A DNA stretch of 64,000 nt from Acidiluteibacter sp963716125. Lineage in GTDB: Bacteria; Bacteroidota; Bacteroidia; Flavobacteriales_E; Vicingaceae. Below the pieces are notes generated by a model that saw only the letters and a list, made by a program, of their open reading frames with translations, searched no databases and was not told where the DNA came from. The stretch is taken from NCBI GenBank assembly GCA_963716125.1, contig OY970294.1, positions 3,689,896 to 3,753,895 of the forward strand, read 5' to 3'. The translations under genes were made by a program, and so were the position numbers. Positions 17,908 to 27,456 of this stretch are shown piece after piece; the first letter of the stretch is position 1; each line of letters begins with the position of its first letter.

Positions 17908-19098
17908 TTATTTTATCACTTTCAACTCTTTTCCAATTTTTATAAAAGCCGCTATAGCTTTATCTAAATGTTCTTTAGTATGAGCGGCTGATAGTTGCAC
18001 TCTAATTCTAGCTTGCTCTTTTGGAACTACAGGAAAGAAAAATCCAATCACATAAATGCCATTATCTAATAATTTATCAGCAAATGTCTGACTCAATTTT
18101 GCATCGTAAAGCATAATTGGTACTATGGCCGATTCGCCATCCTTAAAATCAAAACCTGCCTCTTTTACTCCTTTTTTGAAATAAGCTACATTATCCATCA
18201 ATTTATCTCTAAACTCTGTTGTGCTTTCTAAAATATCAAAAACAGCAATTGAAGCACCAACAATAGACGGAGCTAGAGAATTTGAAAATAGATAAGGTCT
18301 AGAACGCTGTCGAAGCATTTCTATAATCTCTTTTTTGCCAGTTGTAAATCCGCCCATGGCACCGCCTAAAGCTTTACCCAAAGTTCCTGTAATAATATCA
18401 ATACGGCCTAATACATTTTTAAACTCGGCTGTTCCTCTACCTGTTTTTCCAATGAAACCGTGCGAATGACAATCATCTACCATCACCATGGCGTCGTATT
18501 TATCTGCCAAATCACAAATTTTGTCCAATTGAGCCACATAGCCATCCATTGAGAATACACCATCAGTAACAATTATTCTAAATCTTTGCTCTTGTGCTTT
18601 TTTTAATTGTTCTTCCAAGTCAGCCATATTGTTATTTTCATAACGATACCTAGCTGCTTTACATAATCTTACTCCATCAATAATAGAAGCATGATTTAAT
18701 GAATCAGAAATAATTGCATCTTCATCTGTCAATAAGGGTTCAAAAACACCTCCATTGGCGTCAAAAGCCGCAGCATATAATATGGTATCTTCTGTACCGC
18801 AAAATTTAGCTATTCTTGCTTCTAATTCTTTGTGTATATCTTGAGTTCCACAAATAAAACGCACGGATGACATTCCAAAACCATGCGTATCTAAAGTATT
18901 TTTGGCAGCCTCTATCACCTTGGGATGAGAAGATAATCCTAAATAATTATTGGCGCAAAAATTAATAACTTCATTGCCATTGCTTAGTTTTATAACCGCA
19001 TCTTGAGGTGAAGCAATGATTCTCTCTTTTTTGAATAAGCCTGCCTCTTTAATATTTTCTAATTCTTTCTTTAAATGATCTTGTATTTCTCCGTACAT
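17908..19098 (-). CDS. kbl: Glycine C-acetyltransferase (2-amino-3-ketobutyrate CoA ligase)
   Basis: This PLP enzyme cleaves 2-amino-3-ketobutyrate with CoA to glycine and acetyl-CoA, the second step of threonine breakdown. The 396 residues match KBL closely. Visible signatures are the NYLGLSSHP N-terminal motif, DDCHSHG for the PLP ring, and the Schiff-base lysine in TGTLGKALGG around residue 245. No threonine dehydrogenase gene is adjacent. The related serine palmitoyltransferase (Spt) family is an alternative, but the NNYLGL and FICGTQDIHKELE motifs favour KBL. Confidence 0.92.
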   Translation of the reverse strand: MYGEIQDHLKKELENIKEAGLFKKERIIASPQDAVIKLSNGNEVINFCANNYLGLSSHPKVIEAAKNTLDTHGFGMSSVRFICGTQDIHKELEARIAKFCGTEDTILYAAAFDANGGVFEPLLTDEDAIISDSLNHASIIDGVRLCKAARYRYENNNMADLEEQLKKAQEQRFRIIVTDGVFSMDGYVAQLDKICDLADKYDAMVMVDDCHSHGFIGKTGRGTAEFKNVLGRIDIITGTLGKALGGAMGGFTTGKKEIIEMLRQRSRPYLFSNSLAPSIVGASIAVFDILESTTEFRDKLMDNVAYFKKGVKEAGFDFKDGESAIVPIMLYDAKLSQTFADKLLDNGIYVIGFFFPVVPKEQARIRVQLSAAHTKEHLDKAIAAFIKIGKELKVIK

Positions 19099-19123
19099 AT
19101 TTTTATCTCTGTTTTATTCTCTC

Positions 19124-19131
19124 CAAATTTA
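19124..19131 (-). promoter_or_regulatory. Putative -7 element for kbl
   Basis: The minus strand reads TAAATTTG (exact TAnnTTTG) 26 bases before the kbl ATG. No clear -33 TTTG is seen at optimal spacing. Confidence 0.4.
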
Positions 19132-19137
19132 TGCAAT

Positions 19138-19173
19138 AAAAATCGCCAACTCAAATGAATGAATTGGCGATTT
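19138..19173 (-). terminator. Intrinsic terminator of gdhA
   Basis: AATCGCCAA pairs with TTGGCGATT across a 14-base loop. On the minus strand the stem leads into a T-run. It lies just after the gdhA stop and just before the kbl promoter. Confidence 0.7.
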
Positions 19174-19196
19174 AAAAATTTTAATATTTTTAATAA

Positions 19197-20549
19197 TTAC
19201 ACTGCTCCTTGTGCCAACATAGCATCGGCCACTTTAACAAAACCAGCAATATTTGCACCCTTTACATAATCCACAAAACCTTTATCATCGCAACCAAATT
19301 TAACACATTGACGATGAATATCTTTCATAATATCATGCAATTTTTGATCTACCTCTTCTGCAGACCAGTTGTATCTCAATGAATTTTGGCTCATTTCCAA
19401 CCCTGAAGTGGCTACTCCACCCGCATTAGAGGCCTTACCAGGGGAAAAGAATACTTTTGCTTTATGAAATGCTTCAACTGCCTCAGGTGTACAAGGCATA
19501 TTAGCTCCTTCAGCAGCAGCTATACATCCATTTTTTATCAGTTGTTTGGCTTCTTCTCCATTCAATTCATTTTGAGTAGCACAAGGCATTGCAATATCAC
19601 ATTTAACTGACCAAGGTCTTTTTCCTTCAAAAAATTTAGCGCCAAATTTGTCAGCGTATTCTTTAATTGTACCTCTTTTTACATTCTTCAACTCCATTAC
19701 AAAAGCTAATTTTTTTTCATCTATCCCTTTCTCATCATGAATGTATCCTGTTGAATCACTTAAGGTAACAACTTTGGCGCCTATTTCTGTAGCTTTTTCA
19801 CAAGCATATTGAGCCACATTTCCTGAGCCTGAAATACAAACTGTTTTACCTTTTAAATCATCGTCTGTATAACTTAGCATTTCTTGCAAAAAGTAAACAC
19901 AACCATATCCAGTAGCTTCAGGTCTGATTAAAGAACCACCAAATGATAATCCTTTACCAGTTAATACACCTGTAAATTCATTTCTAATTCGCTTATATTG
20001 GCCAAACATATAGCCAATTTCTCTACCACCTACACCAATATCACCTGCAGGTACATCTGTGTTCGGCCCAATATGACGGCAAAGCTCTGTCATAAAACTT
20101 TGACAAAATTTCATCACCTCATTGTCAGATTTTCCTTTAGGGTCAAAGTCAGAACCTCCTTTACCTCCACCCATTGGCAAAGTGGTTAGGCTATTTTTAA
20201 ATACCTGCTCAAAAGCTAAAAACTTCAAAACACTTAAGTTAACTGAAGGATGAAAACGCAAACCACCTTTATAAGGTCCTATGGCACTATTCATTTCAAT
20301 TCTAAACCCACGATTGACTTGAATATTTCCTTTGTCATCCAACCATGGAACGCGAAACATCAATACTCTTTCAGGCTCAACCATCCTCTCTAATAGATTG
20401 CTTTGCTTGTATTTGGGATTGTCTTCAATAAAAGGAATTACAGTTTCTGCTACTTCTTGAACAGCTTGCAAAAACTCTTCCTCATTGGGATTTTTGGCCG
20501 CAACTTTCTTAACGAAATCACTGATTGCCTTTTCGTGAGTTTTACTCAT
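19197..20549 (-). CDS. gdhA: NADP-type glutamate dehydrogenase
   Basis: The 450-residue hexameric enzyme of the small (about 450 aa) GDH class catalyses reversible reductive amination of 2-oxoglutarate with ammonium. Motifs are GPYKGGLRFHPSVN, the catalytic-lysine loop LPMGGGKGGSDFDPKG, PAGDIGVGGREIGY, and a Rossmann GSGNVAQYA for the nucleotide. The class most often uses NADPH for ammonium assimilation, but coenzyme choice is not certain from sequence. It is monocistronic, with its own terminator and an exact TAnnTTTG element upstream. Confidence 0.96.
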   Translation of the reverse strand: MSKTHEKAISDFVKKVAAKNPNEEEFLQAVQEVAETVIPFIEDNPKYKQSNLLERMVEPERVLMFRVPWLDDKGNIQVNRGFRIEMNSAIGPYKGGLRFHPSVNLSVLKFLAFEQVFKNSLTTLPMGGGKGGSDFDPKGKSDNEVMKFCQSFMTELCRHIGPNTDVPAGDIGVGGREIGYMFGQYKRIRNEFTGVLTGKGLSFGGSLIRPEATGYGCVYFLQEMLSYTDDDLKGKTVCISGSGNVAQYACEKATEIGAKVVTLSDSTGYIHDEKGIDEKKLAFVMELKNVKRGTIKEYADKFGAKFFEGKRPWSVKCDIAMPCATQNELNGEEAKQLIKNGCIAAAEGANMPCTPEAVEAFHKAKVFFSPGKASNAGGVATSGLEMSQNSLRYNWSAEEVDQKLHDIMKDIHRQCVKFGCDDKGFVDYVKGANIAGFVKVADAMLAQGAV

Positions 20550-20580
20550 TATTATTATTTTTAATTATGTTTTGGTCAAA

Positions 20581-20588
20581 CAAATGTA
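20581..20588 (-). promoter_or_regulatory. Putative -7 element for gdhA
   Basis: The minus strand reads TACATTTG, an exact match to TAnnTTTG, 32 bases before the gdhA ATG. The -33 region is AT-rich without a clean TTTG. Confidence 0.45.
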
Positions 20589-20738
20589 GAAAAATTATAC
20601 CCTTTTTATGCATTTGAAAAAAGGAAATGCATAATTGATGACGGATTAACCATTAATTCGCATTAATTGAAATAATTGATTCGTTTATTAGGAGCTCGAC
20701 AATTAATAAAAAATTCAAGAAGGTCTAAAAAAAATATT

Positions 20739-21836
20739 CTAAATTAATTGATATATTTTCCCAGGCAAAGATTTTACTATTCCTTTAAATTCAAGTGTAA
20801 GCAAATTTGCAGCAGTCTTACTCATAGGTATTTTTGCCTTTATGCTAATAATATCAACACTTTCAGGCCCTTCTTTTAAAATATCAACTATTGTATTTTC
20901 CTCCTCTCCTAAATCGTTAAATAAAATTGTTTGATTCACCACCTTTGGTTGATCTAAATGCCAACCCATAATGTATTCTATGTCTGCTACAGATTCTATC
21001 AATGCTGCTTTATTTGCTTTAATCAGCTTATTACAACCTACCGAAAATTCATCATTAATTCTACCAGGCACTGCAAAAACATCTCTACTATACCCATTTG
21101 CAAGATCAGCAGTAATTAATGAACCTCCTTTGGCGGCAGATTCAACCACTACCACCACATCAGCCAAACCAGCCACAATTCTATTTCTTTCCGCAAATTG
21201 TTTATTGAAAATTTTTCCGCCATTTCTGTAATCACTTGCTATTCCGCCATTTTCCATCATTTTTTTAGCCGCATTTGTATGAGCAGTAGGATAAACGGCA
21301 TCCAATCCATGAGCTAGAATACCAATCGTTTGCAAATTATATTGCAAGGCTGCCTTGTGTGCTGCAATATCAATTCCATAAGCCAATCCACTCACAATCA
21401 GTGGTTGATGTGGGGCTAATTCTTCAATTAATTTTTCAGTAAATCCTTTACCATTCAATGTAGCATTTCTTGTTCCTATAATACTAATCACCTTTTCACG
21501 ATTGAAATCCATTTTACCTTTGGTATAGATAATAATAGGCCCATCTTCACAGTGTTTTAAACGCCTTGGATAATCTTTATTTAAAAAATAAAGTGCTTGA
21601 ACATCGTTTTGTTCCATAAAGTTTATTTCCTCATCTGCCTCTTGCAGCGCATTGGAATTCAAAATAGACTGAACATTTTTTTGTCCCATTCCAGGAATTT
21701 TTAGCAGTGCTTTTTTCGATTCTTTAAATACAGCTTCCGCACCACCGCAATAAGCAATAATTTTTTTAGCATTCACATCACCAATATTTGGTATCATTGT
21801 TACTGCTATTTCATATTTTAATGTGGAAGGGTTCAT
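20739..21836 (-). CDS. dprA: DNA-processing protein DprA
   Basis: DprA binds incoming single-stranded DNA and loads RecA in natural transformation. The 365-residue protein has an N-terminal helix-hairpin-helix region (IPGMGQKNVQSIL, about 47–60). The Rossmann-like DprA core follows (IIGTRNATLNGKGF, VSGLAYGIDIAAHKAAL, GLDAVYPTAHTN, FAERNRIVAGLADVVVVVESAAKGGSLITADLAN), then a C-terminal winged-helix part (about 300–365). It is single-copy and divergent from kdsB. Its presence is compatible with competence but does not prove it. Confidence 0.95.
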   Translation of the reverse strand: MNPSTLKYEIAVTMIPNIGDVNAKKIIAYCGGAEAVFKESKKALLKIPGMGQKNVQSILNSNALQEADEEINFMEQNDVQALYFLNKDYPRRLKHCEDGPIIIYTKGKMDFNREKVISIIGTRNATLNGKGFTEKLIEELAPHQPLIVSGLAYGIDIAAHKAALQYNLQTIGILAHGLDAVYPTAHTNAAKKMMENGGIASDYRNGGKIFNKQFAERNRIVAGLADVVVVVESAAKGGSLITADLANGYSRDVFAVPGRINDEFSVGCNKLIKANKAALIESVADIEYIMGWHLDQPKVVNQTILFNDLGEEENTIVDILKEGPESVDIISIKAKIPMSKTAANLLTLEFKGIVKSLPGKIYQLI

Positions 21837-21946
21837 TTATCTTAGAATATTTTTTTAATTTGCCGAAATAATTGGAATGTTTAAAAATGCAAGCTACTAA
21901 AAAAAGTATTTTGCACCTCTTTTTAGTCTTATTTTAATTGATTGCT

Positions 21947-22681
21947 ATGAGAAAAAGTACATTAGGTATTATTCCTGCACGCTACGGATCAACAAGATTT
22001 CCGGGCAAACCTTTAGTAGATATTAAAGGAAAAAGTATGATTCAGCGAGTCTATGAACAAGCAAAACAAGCTAGTTCATTAGATAAAGTATTGGTAGCTA
22101 CAGATGATGAACGCATTGCTGATGCAGTAAATGCATTTGGTGGAGAAGTAGTTATGACCAATGAAGCCCATCAAAGTGGTACCGATAGATGTCATGAAGC
22201 TTTTCAACAAGAGAGCTATAAATTTGATATTATAGTTAATATACAAGGAGACGAGCCATTTATTGATCCAGAACAAATCAATCAATTAGTACATTGTTTT
22301 AATGATGAAAATACGGAAATAGCTACTTTAGTTAAATTAATTGAAGATTATAATGAACTTATTAATCCAAACAAACCCAAAGTTCTCATTGATGAAAATG
22401 ATTTTGCCATTTACTTTAGTAGAGCAGTCATTCCATTTCAAAGAGGGATTGAAAAAGAAAAATGGTTAGAACATTTTAATTACTACAAACATATTGGTTT
22501 ATATGCTTATAGAGCCGAAATTTTGAATGAAATTACTCAAATTAGCCCTTCAAGATTGGAATTGGCGGAAGGCTTAGAACAACTGAGATGGATAGAAAAT
22601 GGCTACAAAATAAAAGTGGCCATCACCGAGACAGAATCTATATCTATAGATGCACCTGAGGATTTAAATCAACTAATTTAA
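21947..22681 (+). CDS. kdsB: 3-deoxy-manno-octulosonate cytidylyltransferase
   Basis: KdsB activates Kdo to CMP-Kdo for lipid A inner-core synthesis. The ATG at 21947 gives the standard N-terminus (RKSTLGIIPARYGSTRFPGKPL); a TTG nine bases earlier is in frame but unneeded. Motifs include the nucleotide-binding PARYGSTRFPGKPL, ATDDERI, MTNEAHQSGTDRCHEA and NIQGDEPFI (Mg-binding Asp). Length is 244 residues, as expected. Together with the heptosyltransferase downstream it indicates a real LPS core. Confidence 0.96.
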   Translation: MRKSTLGIIPARYGSTRFPGKPLVDIKGKSMIQRVYEQAKQASSLDKVLVATDDERIADAVNAFGGEVVMTNEAHQSGTDRCHEAFQQESYKFDIIVNIQGDEPFIDPEQINQLVHCFNDENTEIATLVKLIEDYNELINPNKPKVLIDENDFAIYFSRAVIPFQRGIEKEKWLEHFNYYKHIGLYAYRAEILNEITQISPSRLELAEGLEQLRWIENGYKIKVAITETESISIDAPEDLNQLI

Positions 22682-22714
22682 AAATATATTGTATAAAATT
22701 TTTACCTTCGTCTT

Positions 22715-23770
22715 ATGAATGAATTGAAGATAGAAAAGTCAATTTCTGAATTACTGTTTCAGTATGACTGTGTGATTGTACCTGACTTAGGTGGTTTTGT
22801 TGGAAATTATAGCGCTGCTAAAATTCATCCTATCCGCAATACTTTCACACCACCATCTAAGCAAATTTCATTCAATCGTAATTTGACAAACAATGATGGG
22901 TTGTTGGCAAATTATATTTCTAATCAAAATGAATTGAGTTTTGTTGAAGCAAGAAAAATGATTGATAGTTTTGTTAATCAAACTGTTGCTTCACTTAGTC
23001 AAGGAAAAAAAGTTGGCTTAGATAAAATTGGAACCTTATATTTAGATCCTGAAAAAAATCTTCAATTTTCACCTGACTATGCAGTAAACTATTTAATGGA
23101 TGCCTACGGTTTAGGCGAATTTAAAGCCAATGCTATCATTCGTGAGAAAGTAATTGAAGTAGTAGAAAAACAAATTAAAGAAAAACTAGTTGTTGTTCAA
23201 TCCAACAATACGAAAAAAGAGAAAAACAAAGTCGGTTTTTATTGGGTCGCAGCCGCATCTGTGCTAATAATGGCAGGCGTAGGTTATACCACCTATAAGT
23301 ATCAACAAGACAATAGTTTCCCAATGGCTTATGCTTCATTTGGATGGACTACAGCTGAGGCTACATATTCACCTCAAATTATTGAAAAAAACGAAGCATT
23401 TCAATTAGATGAACCAAAGGTAATTGTAGAAGAAAAAACAGTTATTGAAGAAAGTATTCCTGCTAAAACTAAAAAATCGACTGACTTTGTTGTAGAAAAT
23501 GTAGATAAAGAAGTTCCGAGCAAAACCAATACAAATTTATTTTCTTCTTATCAATTTCATGTTGTTGGTGGATGTTTTTCAAGCGAAAGCAATGCTAAAA
23601 AATTAGTGCGACAACTGAATAAAAAGGGATTTCAAGCTGAAATAGTTGGACAATATAAAAATCTTTATGTAGTTAGCTATCAAAGCTTTAATAGTAGAGA
23701 TGCTGCCTACGCTTTATTAGATAAAATTAGGAATAGCGACAATACTTCTGCTTGGTTGCTAGAAAAATAA
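22715..23770 (+). CDS. HU-like (CCDC81-type) plus SPOR domain membrane protein
   Basis: The 351-residue protein starts with an HU/CCDC81-like domain (about 1–130; QYDCVIVPDLGGFVGNY, FNRNLTNNDGLLANYI, LDKIGTLYLD). A single membrane helix follows at about 175–192 (FYWVAAASVLIMAGVGYTTY), then a low-complexity acidic linker and a C-terminal SPOR domain (about 275–350; FHVVGGCFSSESNAKKLVRQL). SPOR domains bind denuded septal peptidoglycan. The cytoplasmic HU-like part could bind nucleic acid or protein. The architecture is typical of Bacteroidota. A link between division septum and nucleoid is inference only. Confidence 0.85.
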   Translation: MNELKIEKSISELLFQYDCVIVPDLGGFVGNYSAAKIHPIRNTFTPPSKQISFNRNLTNNDGLLANYISNQNELSFVEARKMIDSFVNQTVASLSQGKKVGLDKIGTLYLDPEKNLQFSPDYAVNYLMDAYGLGEFKANAIIREKVIEVVEKQIKEKLVVVQSNNTKKEKNKVGFYWVAAASVLIMAGVGYTTYKYQQDNSFPMAYASFGWTTAEATYSPQIIEKNEAFQLDEPKVIVEEKTVIEESIPAKTKKSTDFVVENVDKEVPSKTNTNLFSSYQFHVVGGCFSSESNAKKLVRQLNKKGFQAEIVGQYKNLYVVSYQSFNSRDAAYALLDKIRNSDNTSAWLLEK

Positions 23771-23838
23771 TATCGAATCCAATTTCAATAGGTTATTGTT
23801 TGATTGCTTAACTTTGTCTTCCAAAATTAATAGGAAGA

Positions 23839-24375
23839 ATGAAAGGAAGACCATCTAAAGATACATTTGCACAAACCTCAAAAATTGTTTTACCAAACGA
23901 CACGAACACATTAGGAAATCTAATGGGAGGTCAGTTGTTAAATTGGATGGACATAACCGCTGGCATTTCTGCTCAAAGACACTGCAATAGAGTGGTAGTT
24001 ACAGCTTCTGTAAACTCAGTTTCTTTTAATCAACCAATTAAATTAGGTGAAATTGTGACCATTGAAGCTAAAGTAAGCAGAGCGTTTACTTCATCAATGG
24101 AGATATTTTTAGATGTTTGGGTAGAAAGTGGATTGAGCCGAAAAAGAACGAAAAGTAATGAAGCTATCTATACTTTTGTTGCTGTAGACCAAAATGGCAG
24201 CCCTATTGAGGTGCCAGAATTAATTCCTGAAACTGAATTGGAGAAAAAACGATATGAAGCAGCACTTCGCAGAAAACAATTGAGTTTGATTTTGGCCGGA
24301 AAAATGAATCCAGAAAGTGCAACTGAGCTAAAAGCTTTGTTTGTACCTGCTACAGTTCATCATTCTGCGCAGTAG
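23839..24375 (+). CDS. Acyl-CoA thioesterase, YciA/BFIT-like hotdog
   Basis: The 178-residue hotdog-fold protein hydrolyses acyl-CoA thioesters. The active-site helix reads MGGQLLNWMDITAGISAQRH with the conserved catalytic Asp of the family. The dimer strand VVTASVNSVSFNQPIKLGEIV and the C-terminal DQNGSPIEVPELIPETELEKKRYEAALRRK tail are typical of the YciA/ACOT type. Substrate chain length cannot be told. It converges on the heptosyltransferase gene with only a six-base gap. Confidence 0.9.
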   Translation: MKGRPSKDTFAQTSKIVLPNDTNTLGNLMGGQLLNWMDITAGISAQRHCNRVVVTASVNSVSFNQPIKLGEIVTIEAKVSRAFTSSMEIFLDVWVESGLSRKRTKSNEAIYTFVAVDQNGSPIEVPELIPETELEKKRYEAALRRKQLSLILAGKMNPESATELKALFVPATVHHSAQ

Positions 24376-24381
24376 TTGGAA

Positions 24382-25392
24382 TTAGTCCATTTGTAGCAAA
24401 TCAAAAACTTGATCCACTACATTATCTTCTTGAATTTGTTTCATGCATTTAAAATGCCCTTTTGGGCATTTGTCAAAACCAATTTTTGAACAAGGACGGC
24501 ATTTTAGTTCTTTAATTTCTATTATCTTACTATAATGTTTGAGATTTTTTGGCAAATAAGGATACATCCCAAATTCAGGGATAGTATTTCCCCAAACGGA
24601 AACAATTTTCTTTTTAAATGCAGCAGCAATATGCATTAAACCCGTATCATGGGTAATAACCAATGCTGCATTAGAAATAATAGAAGCAGATTGATGCAAA
24701 CTGTATTTTCCACAACCATTCCATATTTTTTTATCGAGCTTATCCTCAATAAATTTGGCAACTCTTAAATCATCTTTTCCTCCTAATAAAACCACAGGAA
24801 GTTCTACTTTTTTACATATTTCAATGATTTTATCCACAGGTAAACATTTGGTAGCATGTTGAGCTCCAATAGCAAATGCAATGTATCCATTGCTAAAGTT
24901 TTTTGGAAGATCTTTACTATTGATTTTCTCCGAGTCAGGAATAAAGTAATCTAAACCTTTTCCATCGTTCTTAATCCCAAGTGATTTAACAGATTCTAAA
25001 TAGCGATCGACAATATGTACGTTTGGTAAACTGTGTGATTTAAAATTAACTGCAAACCACTTCTCTATATTTAATTTATTAAAGGTTAGTGCCTTAGCTG
25101 AAATTTTACTTTTAATTTTTAATGAGCGAGCATTTTTCTGAAGATCAACGATGTAATTATATTTTTCATTTTTTAAATCAGCAATAATCTCAGTTGAATT
25201 TTTTTCAAAAGCATATACTTTACTTATATAAGGATTGGACTCCATAATAGACGCATATTGCTTCTTTATTAAATAATGCACTTCTAATTCACCTTGAAAT
25301 TGCTCTTTCAAACATCTTACGAGGGTGCTTGTAAGCACTATATCACCTATAGAACTAAATCGGATGATTAATATTTTGGTTTTGGTCGCCAT
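24382..25392 (-). CDS. ADP-heptose–LPS heptosyltransferase family (GT9)
   Basis: I take the ATG at 25392, which starts directly with KILIIRFSSIGDIVLTSTLV, the GT9 N-terminal motif. The ORF can be extended 17 codons upstream without family support. The protein is about 336 residues, GT-B fold. The acceptor-side NARSLKIK and donor-side AAFKKKIVSVWGNTIPEFGMYPY motifs are visible, along with the HDTGLMHIA signature. It probably adds a heptose to the LPS inner core at the cytosolic face of the inner membrane. The exact acceptor is unknown. It is divergent from tatD. Confidence 0.9.
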   Translation of the reverse strand: MATKTKILIIRFSSIGDIVLTSTLVRCLKEQFQGELEVHYLIKKQYASIMESNPYISKVYAFEKNSTEIIADLKNEKYNYIVDLQKNARSLKIKSKISAKALTFNKLNIEKWFAVNFKSHSLPNVHIVDRYLESVKSLGIKNDGKGLDYFIPDSEKINSKDLPKNFSNGYIAFAIGAQHATKCLPVDKIIEICKKVELPVVLLGGKDDLRVAKFIEDKLDKKIWNGCGKYSLHQSASIISNAALVITHDTGLMHIAAAFKKKIVSVWGNTIPEFGMYPYLPKNLKHYSKIIEIKELKCRPCSKIGFDKCPKGHFKCMKQIQEDNVVDQVFDLLQMD

Positions 25393-25465
25393 TGAGGCTG
25401 CGAAATTATATTTTTTATTCTTTATTACACAATAAGTTTGCAATCAAAAAACTAAATTTGTGCAT

Positions 25466-26236
25466 ATGATTTTCACAGACAGCCACACACACATTTATTC
25501 CTCAAAATTTTTAGAAGATCGAGAAGAAATGATCCACAAAGCATTTGATGAAGGTGTTGAGCGATTATTTATGCCAAATATTGACTCTACTTCAGTAGAA
25601 GGGATGCTCGAATTGGCTGAAAAATATCCTGGCAATTGCTTTCCAATGATGGGCTTACATCCTTGTTCAGTGGGTGAAAGCGTAAGTGAAGAGTTATATT
25701 TAGTTGAAAAGGAATTAAAAAAAGGAATTTACTATGCTGTTGGCGAAATTGGCATTGACCTTTATTGGGATAAAACATATCAAAAACAACAAGAGGAAGC
25801 CTTTAGAAAGCAGATTGAATGGGCAAAGCAAATGAAATTACCAATTGTAATTCATTGCAGAGAAGCTTTTGACGAAATTTTAGCTATTTTAGATGAGTTG
25901 AATGATGCTGATTTAAAAGGAATATTTCATTGTTTTACAGGAACAATTGAACAAGCAAAACATATATTAAGTTATGGTGATTTTTATCTAGGAATTGGCG
26001 GTGTAGTCACTTTCAAAAAAGCAGGTTTGGATAAAGTAGTGGAACAATTAAAAATTGAAAACTTAGTTTTAGAAACTGATTCTCCCTATTTATCTCCTTC
26101 GCCTCACAGAGGAAAAAGAAATGAAAGTGCCTATTTAAAATATATAGCTGAAAAAGTAGCGGAACTTTTAAATATTCCCTTGGAAGAAGTTGCTGAAATT
26201 ACGACAGAAAATACTGAAAAGATATTTGGAGTATGA
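25466..26236 (+). CDS. tatD: TatD-family metal-dependent DNase
   Basis: The ATG at 25466 begins the standard TatD N-terminus (FTDSHTHIYS); a GTG two codons earlier is possible. The 256-residue TIM-barrel hydrolase shows metal ligands in DSHTH, GEIGIDL (Glu), IHCREAF (His), FHCFTGT (His) and ETDSPYL (Asp). Family members are 3'-5' DNases or deoxyribonucleases acting in DNA repair and turnover. The stop overlaps the ansA start by four bases. Confidence 0.94.
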   Translation: MIFTDSHTHIYSSKFLEDREEMIHKAFDEGVERLFMPNIDSTSVEGMLELAEKYPGNCFPMMGLHPCSVGESVSEELYLVEKELKKGIYYAVGEIGIDLYWDKTYQKQQEEAFRKQIEWAKQMKLPIVIHCREAFDEILAILDELNDADLKGIFHCFTGTIEQAKHILSYGDFYLGIGGVVTFKKAGLDKVVEQLKIENLVLETDSPYLSPSPHRGKRNESAYLKYIAEKVAELLNIPLEEVAEITTENTEKIFGV

Positions 26237-27267
26237 CAAAATCTAAAGTCTTATTGATCTATACTGGAGGAACTATAGGTATGATTAATGATCCGATTAG
26301 TGGATTGTTAAAACCTTTCAATTTTGATAAATTATTTGCTGAAATTCCTGAGTTAAATAAGTTCGATATGGAAATTGAAACTTATGCTTTTGAAAATCCA
26401 ATAGATTCATCTAATATGAATCCCCAAATATGGCAGCGATTAGCTCAGCTTATAGAAGCAAATTATAAGCGCTATAATGGCTTTGTTATTTTACATGGCT
26501 CTGATACTATGGCCTATTCTGCTTCAGCATTGAGTTTTATGTTAGAAAATTTGAATAAACCTGTAATTTTTACAGGTTCTCAACTACCAATAGGGACGAT
26601 AAGAACAGATGGCAAAGAAAATTTAATTACCTCCATTGAAATAGCAGGGGCAAATTTTAATGGTATTCCTTTGGTTCCGGAAGTTGCTATTTATTTTGAA
26701 TACAATTTATATAGAGGCAATAGAACCAAAAAAGTTAGTGCTGAAAATTTTGAAGCTTTTCATTCACCTAATTATCCTTTTTTAGCTGAAGCGGGAGTAA
26801 ATTTAAAGTACAATACATTTTCAATTACGGATTATAAAGTAGATGCTCTATTAAAAGTTCATTTAGAAATGGATTGTAATGTGGGATTCTTAAAGTTATT
26901 TCCAGGAATCACAGAAGCTTTTGTAAAAAATATTTTTCAATTGAAAGGATTAAAAGCAATTGTTCTAGAAACTTTTGGCGCAGGAAACTCTCCAACTGAA
27001 AAATGGTTAGAAAATATTTTGAAAGAGGCAATAAATAAAGGTATTATCGTTTTAAATGTGACACAATGCATCAGTGGCGAAGTAGATCAGAAAAAGTATG
27101 AAACTGGTTCCCATTTGGATAAAATTGGAGTAATAAGTGGAAAAGATATTACTAATGAAGCTGCAATTACTAAATTAATGCATCTATTAGGTGATAAAAA
27201 TAAAAGCCTAGAAACTGTGAAAGAATCACTAAAAAGAAGCTTGAGAGGTGAAATGCGAGAGGCATAA
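26233..27267 (+). CDS. ansA: Type I (cytosolic) L-asparaginase
   Basis: The 344-residue enzyme hydrolyses asparagine to aspartate and ammonium. Catalytic signatures are the N-terminal TGGTIGM (nucleophile Thr), HGSDTMAYSASALSFML (second Thr–Asp pair) and GSQLPIGTIRTDGKENL. The absence of a signal peptide fits the low-affinity cytosolic type I enzyme. It is translationally coupled to tatD by a four-base overlap. Confidence 0.93.
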   Translation: MTKSKVLLIYTGGTIGMINDPISGLLKPFNFDKLFAEIPELNKFDMEIETYAFENPIDSSNMNPQIWQRLAQLIEANYKRYNGFVILHGSDTMAYSASALSFMLENLNKPVIFTGSQLPIGTIRTDGKENLITSIEIAGANFNGIPLVPEVAIYFEYNLYRGNRTKKVSAENFEAFHSPNYPFLAEAGVNLKYNTFSITDYKVDALLKVHLEMDCNVGFLKLFPGITEAFVKNIFQLKGLKAIVLETFGAGNSPTEKWLENILKEAINKGIIVLNVTQCISGEVDQKKYETGSHLDKIGVISGKDITNEAAITKLMHLLGDKNKSLETVKESLKRSLRGEMREA

Positions 27268-27301
27268 ATAAAGTTTAATAGCATCTTAATCATAAATTTT
27301 T

Positions 27302-27330
27302 TTTTGTGATGTATTTTTTTTTGTAATTTG
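27302..27330 (+). promoter_or_regulatory. Putative promoter of tRNA-Ser
   Basis: TTTTG at 27302–27306 and TAATTTG at 27324–27330, about 17 bases apart, precede the tRNA by 40 bases. They approximate the Bacteroidota TTTG…TAnnTTTG promoter. Confidence 0.4.
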
Positions 27331-27369
27331 GCGAGCTGTTAAGTGCGTTCTTATATAAAAAACGATTCT

Positions 27370-27456
27370 GGAGAGGTGGCCGAGTGGCTGAAGGCGCACG
27401 CTTGGAAAGCGTGTAAACGGGTGACTGTTTCGGGGGTTCGAATCCCCCTCTCTCCG
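27370..27456 (+). tRNA. tRNA-Ser (anticodon GGA)
   Basis: An 87-base cloverleaf with the long variable arm of serine tRNAs. The acceptor stem is GGAGAGG with TCTCTCC (one G-U pair), the D-arm GCCGAGTGGCTGAAGGC, the anticodon loop TTGGAAA (GGA), the T-arm GGGGGTTCGAATCCCCC and the discriminator G. CCA is not encoded, unlike the tRNA-Phe in this window. Confidence 0.97.
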
